Shown here: one piece after another, positions 33,424-40,832 of the stretch
Layout: every line of letters starts with the position of its first letter
How positions within the stretch are numbered: the stretch's first letter is position 1
From: Muribaculaceae bacterium
GTDB lineage: Bacteria > Bacteroidota > Bacteroidia > Bacteroidales > Muribaculaceae
Reading direction: 5' to 3'
Length of the DNA: 64,000 bases
Assembly: GCA_017557625.1 (NCBI GenBank)
Contig: JAFYYG010000001.1
Location: forward strand, 1 to 64,000
The notes under the pieces: generated by a model
Seen by the model: the letters and a program-made list of their open reading frames with translations, nothing else
What the model was told of the DNA's origin: nothing
Databases searched by the model: none
Translations under genes and position numbers: made by a program

Positions 33424-33984
33424 ATGACACGCAGAACAATTGTAGGAATCGTTTTTATTTTTGCCGCTTTGATGAAGCTGGTAAGTATGTGGGGAATTTT
33501 CCACCTCGACTGGTTTGACTGGGTGTGGAATCATCCCTGGACCGAGTATTTGGCTCCAGTTTTACTTCTTATTATAGGCGTTAAGCTTATCGTGAGCAGC
33601 TATCAGCGTAATCCCGACCAGTGGCTGCAGCGGCCCGTGCCTCAGGGCGAGGACGGCAAGCGCATTCACTGCGCCGTGCGATTTGGTGGCGACGAGTACG
33701 TTTACCGTGGCGAGCAGTTCCATGGCGCACGCCTTGACGCATTCTTTGGCGGTCTGCGCCTTAACTTGCGCGACGCTGTCATCAATGAGGACGAGGAGAT
33801 TGACATCCACACCTTTATGGGTGGCGTGGAACTGCTTGTTCCTTCCAATGTAAATGTGGTAGTGAAAAGCCGCAGCTTCATTGGCGGCGTGGGCAACGAG
33901 ACCGTGGGCAGGACAATTCCCAACGCCCCAAGTCTTCACATCATCGCCAGCAACTTCCTGGGAGGAGTGAGTGTAAAGGATTGA
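33424..33984 (+). CDS. LiaF-like membrane protein
   Basis: A 186-residue protein: two membrane helices (about residues 5-24 and 40-57) of the DUF5668 type, then a soluble C-terminal part from about 85. That part matches the LiaF-type 'cell-wall-active antibiotics response' domain: repeated glycine turns FGGLRLNLRDAVI, FMGGVELLVPSNVNV, FIGGVGNE, FLGGVSV. In Firmicutes LiaF restrains an envelope-stress two-component system. In Bacteroidetes such proteins often sit beside LytTR or DUF2807 genes, but none is adjacent here. The stop codon is followed directly by a heptamer array. Confidence 0.75.
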   Translation: MTRRTIVGIVFIFAALMKLVSMWGIFHLDWFDWVWNHPWTEYLAPVLLLIIGVKLIVSSYQRNPDQWLQRPVPQGEDGKRIHCAVRFGGDEYVYRGEQFHGARLDAFFGGLRLNLRDAVINEDEEIDIHTFMGGVELLVPSNVNVVVKSRSFIGGVGNETVGRTIPNAPSLHIIASNFLGGVSVKD

Positions 33985-34026
33985 GTGGAGAGTGGAGAGT
34001 AGAAAGTAGAGAGGAAAGATTAGAGA
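33985..34026. repeat. Heptamer array, word GTGGAGA
   Basis: Six units (GTGGAGA, GTGGAGA, GTAGAAA, GTAGAGA, GGAAAGA, TTAGAGA), starting at the base after the stop codon of the LiaF-like gene. Confidence 0.85.
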
Positions 34027-34064
34027 AATCAAGGATTAGTGAGATTTTTTTTAAACTTACGGCA

Positions 34065-34388
34065 ATGAAAAACAGTATAATTATTTCAGTTACAGCTATT
34101 ATCATCACGTTAGTGATGGCCTTGAGCTTAAGTGGTTGCATTACAACCCGCGACACAGTGAAAATAAACAAAGTAGAAATGGGCATGACTAAGAGCGACA
34201 TCCAAGACCTCTTGGGTACGCCACTCTTCAAGAATGCCAACGAAACTGGCGAGGAATGGGGCTACCGCAAGATGGTGGGCGAAATAGCAGGCCCAGAACA
34301 GATGCTCTTCATCGTCACCTTCGATAACAACGGCAAGGTAATCGCCTACAATTCGGTCAAAGATTACACCTACTATCACCCTTATTGA
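34065..34388 (+). CDS. BamE/SmpA-like lipoprotein
   Basis: A 107-residue lipoprotein. I start at 34065 (MKNSIIISV), since the longer frame runs back through a heptamer array. Hydrophobic signal with lipobox LSLSGC at about residues 20-25. The mature part fits the small SmpA/OmlA (BamE-like) fold: KVEMGMTKSDIQDLLGTP, then EEWGYRK and VTFDNNGKVIAY. Canonical BamE supports the outer-membrane protein assembly complex; many Bacteroidetes members are stand-alone and of unclear role. The CAT-like gene starts 4 bases after its stop. Confidence 0.7.
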   Translation: MKNSIIISVTAIIITLVMALSLSGCITTRDTVKINKVEMGMTKSDIQDLLGTPLFKNANETGEEWGYRKMVGEIAGPEQMLFIVTFDNNGKVIAYNSVKDYTYYHPY

Positions 34389-34392
34389 AACG

Positions 34393-35010
34393 ATGAAAAC
34401 TGAAATCAATCCAAAAGACAGCAATCGCAAGGAAGCATTCAATCTATGGATGTCTTCACCTATGCCCATGGTGACTCTTGTAAAGACTATGGACGTGACA
34501 AGGATTCTGAGATATAGCAAAAAGCGCGAATTGAGCTTCAACATGCTGCTCTGCTGGTGTATCGGTAAGGCGGCAAGTCCAATTGAAGAGTTCTATGCGC
34601 TGCCCGAGCATGGCAAGTTATATAAATATGACTGCTTGGCTGTCAATGTGATTGTAAACAACAAAAAAGGCGGCATCAGTTCTTGCGATATCCCATACAA
34701 CGATGACTTGAGTCATTTCAACCACGATTACATGACCTTGACACAATCGGTAAGCCAGAACTGTGAAAGCAATTTCCTGGAGGAAGCTATGGTGATAGGC
34801 ACTTCAGCAATGATTGAAACCGAACTGGATTGTATTGTAAACCAATATGCCAAGGTATTCAACAACCCTATGGTCATGTGGGGAAAATACCGCAAAGGGT
34901 GGTTCAAAGCCACATTGCCCATCAGTTTTCAGTTCCATCATGTGCAGATGGATGGGGGACATGCAGGGCGATTTTTGGCTAACTTGCAAGACGAAATTGA
35001 TAAACTGTAA
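34393..35010 (+). CDS. CatA-type O-acetyltransferase (chloramphenicol acetyltransferase-like)
   Basis: A 205-residue cytoplasmic enzyme of the type A CAT family. It keeps the catalytic HHxxxDG (HHVQMDGGHAG, residues 182-192), the FNMLLCWCIGKA helix and SCDIPYNDDLSHFNHDY. These enzymes use acetyl-CoA; true CATs inactivate chloramphenicol, but many family members with this degree of divergence have no known drug substrate. I would not call resistance from sequence alone. It is packed between a BamE-like lipoprotein gene (4 bases) and a PNPOx-like gene (30 bases), in a run of small same-strand accessory genes. Confidence 0.75.
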   Translation: MKTEINPKDSNRKEAFNLWMSSPMPMVTLVKTMDVTRILRYSKKRELSFNMLLCWCIGKAASPIEEFYALPEHGKLYKYDCLAVNVIVNNKKGGISSCDIPYNDDLSHFNHDYMTLTQSVSQNCESNFLEEAMVIGTSAMIETELDCIVNQYAKVFNNPMVMWGKYRKGWFKATLPISFQFHHVQMDGGHAGRFLANLQDEIDKL

Positions 35011-35040
35011 AACTTATTACTGTTATATAATATAAGAAAT

Positions 35041-35772
35041 ATGAAAAAAATGAAATTCTGTCAGAGTTGCGGTATGCCACTCACCGACGATGTTCTCGGC
35101 ACAAACGCCGACGGTAGTAAAAATGAAGATTATTGCATGTACTGCTATAGGGACGGAAAATTCCTACAGGAGTGCACGATGGATGAGATGATTGAGCACT
35201 GTGCCCAGTTCGTTGGAGCTTTCAACGATGGGAACGGCACTAATATCTCGCGCGAAGAGTACATAGGACAGATGAAGATGTACTTCCCACAACTGAAGCG
35301 TTGGCGTAAGACACTTACTGTCAGCGATTATGAGGCTATGAAGGTCAATTCTGCTTTGGCTGTTGTAAAAGAACTTATCACCCAAATGGCCGACTCGTTG
35401 CCTATTACCTATATCTCATCGGTAGACAACGAGGGCTATCCCTGCACCAAGGCCATGTTGGCACCACGTAAGCGCGAAGGTATCAAGGTCTTTTATTTCA
35501 CCACAAACACATTCTCGCTGCGTGTAGCGCACTATAAGGCAAATCCCAAGGCCAGCATCTATTTCTGCGATGAAAAAGGTTTTAAAGGCATGATGTTGCG
35601 TGGCACAATGGAGGTGTTGACAGACGCCGAGAGCAAGGAGATGATTTGGCTTGAGGGAGACGAGCAATACTACCCTCGCGGTGTAACCGACCCCAACTAC
35701 TGCGTCTTGAAATTCACCGCCACCGATGGCCGTTTTTACAGCGACTTTTATCCACGTAGTTTTATCCTTTAA
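35041..35772 (+). CDS. Zinc-ribbon plus pyridoxamine-phosphate-oxidase-like flavoprotein
   Basis: A 243-residue protein of two parts. Residues 1-85 are a 'putative zinc ribbon' domain: FCQSCGMPLTDDVLG, then DYCMYCYRDGKF, giving two CxxC pairs, and TMDEMIEHCAQF. Residues from about 110 form a split-barrel FMN/F420-binding domain of the PNPOx-like general-stress family: ITYISSVDNEGYPCTKAML, FYFTTNTFSLRVAHYKANP, MMLRGTMEVL. These small flavoproteins reduce or bind flavin-linked substrates; the exact one is unknown. A second flavin split-barrel gene lies at 46198. Confidence 0.8.
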   Translation: MKKMKFCQSCGMPLTDDVLGTNADGSKNEDYCMYCYRDGKFLQECTMDEMIEHCAQFVGAFNDGNGTNISREEYIGQMKMYFPQLKRWRKTLTVSDYEAMKVNSALAVVKELITQMADSLPITYISSVDNEGYPCTKAMLAPRKREGIKVFYFTTNTFSLRVAHYKANPKASIYFCDEKGFKGMMLRGTMEVLTDAESKEMIWLEGDEQYYPRGVTDPNYCVLKFTATDGRFYSDFYPRSFIL

Positions 35773-35800
35773 AGTATTATGCCTATAACCATAAATAGAC

Positions 35801-36256
35801 TTGGACAGACAGCCAGTTGCCAGATTATCAATGTGGTATGATGATGCAGATAGAACAATGAAAAGATTACGCCTTGGAGCGGTGCTCCATTTCATTATTG
35901 CCATCGGGCACACCGTATGCCTATTTGCTTTAGATAAAGCATTCGACGCTTATGGTATCAAAGAATTTATGCATAACATGGTACGTGGCCACGTCTGGAT
36001 GCTTTATGCCCTAACCGTTGGAATTGCTATTGCTTTCACACTGGCAGGACTCTATGCCCTTTCGGCCTCTGGTGACATCCGACGGCTCCCATTGACTCGT
36101 ACTGCCATTATTGTCATTATCGTGCTCTATGGCCTTCGTGCTTTGATTGGAGGCTGGTCTTGTGTGGTGGATTTCCGTTGGCTGCAATTTATCTCATCTG
36201 TCATCCCTGCCTTTATCGCTTGGTGCTACTATCCAGGACTTAAAATAAAAGGTTAA
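35801..36256 (+). CDS. Four-helix membrane protein of unknown function
   Basis: A 151-residue membrane protein (132 if it starts at the Met at 35858, MKRLRLGAVLHF, which gives a better N-terminus). Four helices at about residues 25-45, 65-88, 98-118 and 128-146. Conserved-looking charged spots inside or near helices (HFIIAIGHT, RGHVWMLYALTVG) suggest an integral family of the LIC_13387 type, but I cannot be sure. It lies between the PNPOx-like and CDP-alcohol transferase genes with only 4 bases to the latter, so the group is likely one transcript. Confidence 0.6.
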   Translation: MDRQPVARLSMWYDDADRTMKRLRLGAVLHFIIAIGHTVCLFALDKAFDAYGIKEFMHNMVRGHVWMLYALTVGIAIAFTLAGLYALSASGDIRRLPLTRTAIIVIIVLYGLRALIGGWSCVVDFRWLQFISSVIPAFIAWCYYPGLKIKG

Positions 36257-36260
36257 AGAC

Positions 36261-36764
36261 ATGACAGCCAACATCATTACAGTAATCAGGGTCATGTGCA
36301 GCATTGTACTGCTTTTTTGTACAGCACTGTCACCAGCTTTTTATGCTTGGTATATCATAGCAGGAGTATCAGATATGCTTGATGGGTGGGTTGCCAGACG
36401 AACAAACACAACAAGTGATTTAGGAGCGAAATTAGACTCTGCTGCCGACTGCTTCTTTGTAGTGGTTTGCTTGATAAAACTGCTCCCAGTACTTGACATT
36501 CCCCTTTGGATTTATTTGTGGACAGGCGTCATTGCAGCAATCAAATTCATAAATATCCTCTCTGGATTTATCCTGCATAAACAATTTATGGCCGTTCATT
36601 CTTTAGCAAACAAACTCACTGGCGCTTTGCTATTTGCAATACCTCTCACTTTGCCATTGATAGAATTACAATATTCCGCCACCTTCGTTTGCCTCTTAGC
36701 AACTTATGCCGCTATCGAAGAGGGACACATAATTAGAACAAAGAAAAAACAACAGATAATATGA
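36261..36764 (+). CDS. CDP-alcohol phosphatidyltransferase family protein
   Basis: A 167-residue membrane enzyme with the complete CAPT signature D-x2-DG-x2-AR-x8-G-x3-D-x3-D, read as DMLDGWVARRTNTTSDLGAK and LDSAAD (residues about 38-63). About five to six membrane helices. The family joins a CDP-linked lipid or alcohol to an alcohol acceptor, making phospholipid headgroups. At 167 residues it is shorter than PgsA or PssA, so the product is open. A close paralog lies at 44450, again among small accessory genes. The DUF3795 gene overlaps its stop by 4 bases. Confidence 0.85.
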   Translation: MTANIITVIRVMCSIVLLFCTALSPAFYAWYIIAGVSDMLDGWVARRTNTTSDLGAKLDSAADCFFVVVCLIKLLPVLDIPLWIYLWTGVIAAIKFINILSGFILHKQFMAVHSLANKLTGALLFAIPLTLPLIELQYSATFVCLLATYAAIEEGHIIRTKKKQQII

Positions 36765-37102
36765 AAAATCTACTTATTGCCTATTGCGGGCTCGATTGTG
36801 AGAAATGTGACGCACGAATCGCAACTATCAACAACGATGATGCTTTGCGCGAGAAGACCGCAAAACTGTGGAACGAGCTGAATCATACTGATGTCATACG
36901 ACCCGAATGGATCAACTGTATGGGTTGCCGAACAGAGGGTTGTAAGACTCCCTATTGCAGTTCGATGTGCGAGATTCGCAAGTGTGTGATGAGCAAAGGC
37001 TATGATACCTGTGCCGACTGCCCAGAGAAAACCAAGTGCCAGCACCTTGCAAAAGAAATCTTCACCAACTATGAAGCCCGGATAAGATTAGGAATTGAAT
37101 AA
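36761..37102 (+). CDS. DUF3795 cysteine-rich protein
   Basis: A 113-residue soluble protein with eleven or so cysteines: CGLDCEKCDA at residues 8-17, CMGCRTEGC near 52, CSSMCEIRKC near 66 and CADCPEKTKC near 84. This is the DUF3795 pattern, probably binding zinc or an iron-sulfur cluster. Function unknown. It overlaps the CDP-alcohol transferase gene (ATGA), so both are likely translated together; a link to lipid chemistry is only positional. Confidence 0.85.
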   Translation: MKNLLIAYCGLDCEKCDARIATINNDDALREKTAKLWNELNHTDVIRPEWINCMGCRTEGCKTPYCSSMCEIRKCVMSKGYDTCADCPEKTKCQHLAKEIFTNYEARIRLGIE

Positions 37103-37201
37103 ATATGTCATGCCAATCGGGCATCAATAAAACTATTATGGTGATTAATTTGTGAGTATTGTCATAATATGGTAATTTTGCAATGGATAAAAAACAGATT
37201 A

Positions 37202-38704
37202 ATGGAAGTAATCAGTTTTCACGAAAGTGACAGACAAGACCACTGGCTTGAGGAAATCAAGAGAAGCGACTGGAAATCAGGCGCATTTCTCTATGAGTTG
37301 CTGAGCCAAGGAACTTTTTTCGACACCGTTGGAGAGAACTCAAAGGTCTTGCTGCTCATTGATGGTGACGAGTTGATATCTTATTGTACTTATGCCCAGA
37401 AGGATGACATCCAACCTACAGAACTCACCCCATGGATGGGATTTGTCTATACTTTCCCTGAGCATCGGGGACATCGTTATGTGGAACTTCTGTTTAAGGA
37501 AATCGAACGCCTTGCGAAAGAAGAACAGGTGTTGCAAGTGTATATATCAACTAATTATAGTGGGCTATACGAAAAATATGGATGTGAGTTCCTAACCGAG
37601 ATGAACGACTTGGACGGCAATCCTTCAAAAGTCTATGTGAAAAAGTTTGATTCTACCGAAAATGATATAAAAGAGACCGAGGAGCAAGAAGCCGAGGAGC
37701 AAGAAGCCGAGGTGGATAAGACCGAGGTGGATGAGAACTCGGAGAAAAAAGAAAATATCAAAAAAAGCGGAATAAAGAAGGTTCTCAGTTACTTGACCAC
37801 CAAAAAGAAGCGGGCTATCTTGAAGCGCGCCTTCCACATTTGGCAAATCACCCCTCCCAAGCTGGCTCCGCTCTCCGAGTCAACCCATGAGTGTGCCTCG
37901 TGCGGCACTGAATACCAAGGAAATTATTGCCCACGCTGCGGACAGTCGGCAACAGTGGGCCGCTTCTCATTTAAGAAGGCATTGCAGCATTTCCTCAACG
38001 TGTGGGGAATGGGCAACCGCAGCATGTTCCGCAGCCTTCGCGACCTGATGCTTCGCCCAGGCTATATGATTCGCGACTACCTGAGCGGCATGCAGTCGGC
38101 CTATTTCCCGCCATTCAAGATGTTCTTCATACTGTTGACTTTCTCATTAATAATAGAACAAGGCATCAAACTTGACGTAGATGCGACCGACCCCCAGCCA
38201 ACTGGCAAGCAAAGCGAGATGGTTAAACAAGGGAAAGAAGAGGTTAAGCAAGAGGCGAAACGTGTTATGGATGAACAGATTGAGCAAGAAGAGTCGCCCT
38301 TATATAAAAACGGCTTCAAGTTTGCCAAGATTATGATGGTTCTATGGAAAAAGAATCCAGCCATTTTCGCATTCTTGACACTTATGCTGTTCTCATGGCC
38401 ATTATACTTTTTCCTGCGCCACTCCCCAAATAATCCCGACCTGCGCTTCTCGGAATTCATAGTGGCAACAGTATATACTTCCAATTCGTTCAGTCTCTTC
38501 TCAATGATTGGAAATATATTAAATTTTGATATCTTATATCTCATTGCCGTGTTTATGATCTTCGTGACACTAAAACAATTCTCAGGATATACAAAGCGCC
38601 GCATTTTGGGATACATGATACTGACTTTTGCTATATCATTTACAGCAATAGCTATAGTTACCTTAAGTGGCATTGGAATATCATATTTATTAGTGTCGAA
38701 ATAA
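37202..38704 (+). CDS. GNAT acetyltransferase fused to a DUF3667 membrane protein
   Basis: A 500-residue protein. I start at 37202 (MEVISFHESDRQD) since TAATTTTG at 37173-37180 lies inside the longer frame and is the likely promoter. Residues 1-150 are a GNAT domain (GFVYTFPEHRGHRYVELLFKEI as the acetyl-CoA loop, YEKYGCEFL near the end). An acidic tandem linker (EEQEAEEQEAEVDKTEVDE) and a basic stretch follow. From about 225 comes DUF3667: a zinc knuckle CASCGTEYQGNYCPRCGQ, LRDLMLRPGYMIRDYLSGMQ, and four or five membrane helices to the end. The fusion suggests acetylation tied to a membrane site. I know of no characterised example. Confidence 0.75.
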   Translation: MEVISFHESDRQDHWLEEIKRSDWKSGAFLYELLSQGTFFDTVGENSKVLLLIDGDELISYCTYAQKDDIQPTELTPWMGFVYTFPEHRGHRYVELLFKEIERLAKEEQVLQVYISTNYSGLYEKYGCEFLTEMNDLDGNPSKVYVKKFDSTENDIKETEEQEAEEQEAEVDKTEVDENSEKKENIKKSGIKKVLSYLTTKKKRAILKRAFHIWQITPPKLAPLSESTHECASCGTEYQGNYCPRCGQSATVGRFSFKKALQHFLNVWGMGNRSMFRSLRDLMLRPGYMIRDYLSGMQSAYFPPFKMFFILLTFSLIIEQGIKLDVDATDPQPTGKQSEMVKQGKEEVKQEAKRVMDEQIEQEESPLYKNGFKFAKIMMVLWKKNPAIFAFLTLMLFSWPLYFFLRHSPNNPDLRFSEFIVATVYTSNSFSLFSMIGNILNFDILYLIAVFMIFVTLKQFSGYTKRRILGYMILTFAISFTAIAIVTLSGIGISYLLVSK

Positions 38705-38819
38705 AAAAATGCTGAAAACATGAAGTTTTTTGGAAACTTTTGCGTCAAAGTAATGAAGGCGCATAAGAACCGCTCCTAACAACACGATTATTCAGAAAAC
38801 AACCATAATTTTTACTACA

Positions 38820-40832
38820 ATGAAAAAACTATTCTTTGCCACAACACTTGCCATCGCTTTCGTGGCAGGCATGGCACAAATCAACAAGGCCAATTTGGAC
38901 CTTAGTGTGAAACCTGGTGATGACTTTTGGCAGTATGCCGTAGGCGGCTGGCTCAAAGCAAACCCTCTCGACAAGCAGCACACCGAGAATGGTGCGTTCA
39001 CCGACCTTTATGAGCAGAACAACGACCGCATCAACGACCTTATCATGGAATATGCAGGCAAGCACATGCCTCAAGGCACCGACGGCCAAAAGATAGGCAG
39101 CCTCTACCGCCTGTATATGGACACCGTGAGCCGCAACGAAATGGGTTATAAGCCCATCTTGCCATACCTTAACCAAGTGCGTGCAATCAAGACCCGCGAA
39201 GAGATGCTACAAGTGATGTATGAACTCGATGCCAAAGGCTTCGGCACAGCGCCTTTCGGCATTTATCTGTCAATGAATCCCTTCAACAGCGATGCGTATA
39301 TGATGGGTGCGGGTCATGGCGGCACATCTCTTTCACAAGAATACTATGCTAACCCCAGCGAGCAGCAGCAGTTGGTGGTAAACACCATAAAAGAGCTCAA
39401 CAAGGATCTCTTGAAGATGGTGGGACACAGCGATGAGGAAGCCCAACGCATGATGGAAGCCGAATGGGAGATTGAGTCTAAGATAGGTGTTACCGAACTC
39501 GACCAGGTTGCAGCGCGCGACCCTTACAAGCGCATCCACATCATGACTTGGAATCAGCTAAAGCAAGATTTCAAGGGCATCGACTGGGAGACCTATCGCG
39601 ACGTCATCAAATATCCACAGGATATCGACACAGTGAACGTGGGACAACTTGAACCACTCCATGTGGTGGAAGATCTGCTCGCTAACGCCAGCATCGACGA
39701 CTGGAAGGCATTTATGGAGCTTAGCATCGTCAAGGGCTTCGCTGGATTCCTCTCCGACGATTTCAGCGACCGCAGCTTTGAGGCAAGCAAGAAAATCACA
39801 GGCGTGCAGGAGCAGCAACCCCGATGGAAGCGCGCCGTGAGCCTCATAAGTGGCAGCCTGGGCGAGACTATTGGCAAACTCTATGTTCAGAAGTACTTCC
39901 CCGAGAGCAGCAAGCAGCGCGTGGTTAAACTCGTGAAAGACTTGCAGCAGGCATTTGAGGACCGCTTGAAAGACAACACTTGGATGAGCGAAGAGACCAA
40001 GGCAAAAGCTATCGAGAAACTGCACGCAATGCACATCAACGTGGGTTACCCCGACAAGTGGCAGGATATGGAGAAATATATCGACATACGTGAGAATGAA
40101 AACTTGGTTGAGAACTACATACGCATATCGCAAGAAACCACTCAGGCTAACCTGCGTAAGCATTGGCGCAAACCAGTTGACAAGACCGTTATGGCTTGCA
40201 CCCCGCAGACCGTGAATGCCTTCTACAATTCTCGCTTCAACAGCATCAACTTCCCCGCTGCAATCCTGCAACCTCCATTCTTTGACCCTGAGGCCGATTA
40301 TGCCAGCAACTATGGCGCCATAGGCATGGTTATCGGTCACGAGATGACTCATGGCTTTGACGACAAGGGATGTCTCTTCGACAAGGATGGAAACCTCGCC
40401 AATTGGTGGACCGAAGAGGATAAGTCCAACTATGACCAGCGCACAAAGGTTATTGCCGACTGGTTCAGCCAGCAAGAGATTCTTCCTGGTGTGAAAGTGA
40501 ATGGTGAGAAAACCCTCGGTGAGAACGTGAGCGACAACGGCGGTCTGAACATCGCATACCGCGCGTTTGAGAACCGCATGAAGGTAGAGCCACTGAAGAA
40601 AATCGACGGTTTCACACCAGCACAGCGTTTCTTCCTCGCCAACGCACGCGTGTGGGCAAGCAACAGCACTCCCGAATCGCTTGCCAACCTTGTGGACAGC
40701 GACTCTCACTCACCCAACATGCTTCGCGTCAACGCCGCTCTACCAATGATTGACCCATGGTACAAAGCGTTCAACATCAAGAAGACCGACAAGATGTACC
40801 TCCCCAAAGAGAAACGTGCTGTAGTGTGGTAA
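38820..40832 (+). CDS. M13-family zinc metallopeptidase (PepO/neprilysin-like)
   Basis: A 670-residue exported peptidase; signal peptide MKKLFFATTLAIAFVAGMA. Zinc site HEMTH at residues 507-511 with the third ligand E568 in GENVSDNGGLN, and the family mark NAFYNSRFNSINFPAAIL about 40 residues before the zinc site. It should cleave oligopeptides in the periplasm. The C-terminus RAVVW replaces the usual CxxW, common in bacterial members. The following barrel gene probably starts at a GTG inside its last codons (7-base overlap), so peptidase and barrel may be translationally coupled, hinting that the barrel handles peptides or protein. Confidence 0.95.
   Translation: MKKLFFATTLAIAFVAGMAQINKANLDLSVKPGDDFWQYAVGGWLKANPLDKQHTENGAFTDLYEQNNDRINDLIMEYAGKHMPQGTDGQKIGSLYRLYMDTVSRNEMGYKPILPYLNQVRAIKTREEMLQVMYELDAKGFGTAPFGIYLSMNPFNSDAYMMGAGHGGTSLSQEYYANPSEQQQLVVNTIKELNKDLLKMVGHSDEEAQRMMEAEWEIESKIGVTELDQVAARDPYKRIHIMTWNQLKQDFKGIDWETYRDVIKYPQDIDTVNVGQLEPLHVVEDLLANASIDDWKAFMELSIVKGFAGFLSDDFSDRSFEASKKITGVQEQQPRWKRAVSLISGSLGETIGKLYVQKYFPESSKQRVVKLVKDLQQAFEDRLKDNTWMSEETKAKAIEKLHAMHINVGYPDKWQDMEKYIDIRENENLVENYIRISQETTQANLRKHWRKPVDKTVMACTPQTVNAFYNSRFNSINFPAAILQPPFFDPEADYASNYGAIGMVIGHEMTHGFDDKGCLFDKDGNLANWWTEEDKSNYDQRTKVIADWFSQQEILPGVKVNGEKTLGENVSDNGGLNIAYRAFENRMKVEPLKKIDGFTPAQRFFLANARVWASNSTPESLANLVDSDSHSPNMLRVNAALPMIDPWYKAFNIKKTDKMYLPKEKRAVVW

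Noticed and set aside
34393-35010. Chloramphenicol resistance gene
   Set aside because: The fold and HHxxxDG motif are there, but the sequence is too far from known resistance enzymes to claim drug inactivation.
39558-40709. 383-residue minus-strand ORF
   Set aside because: Antisense shadow of the M13 peptidase gene, which has intact catalytic motifs and a signal peptide.
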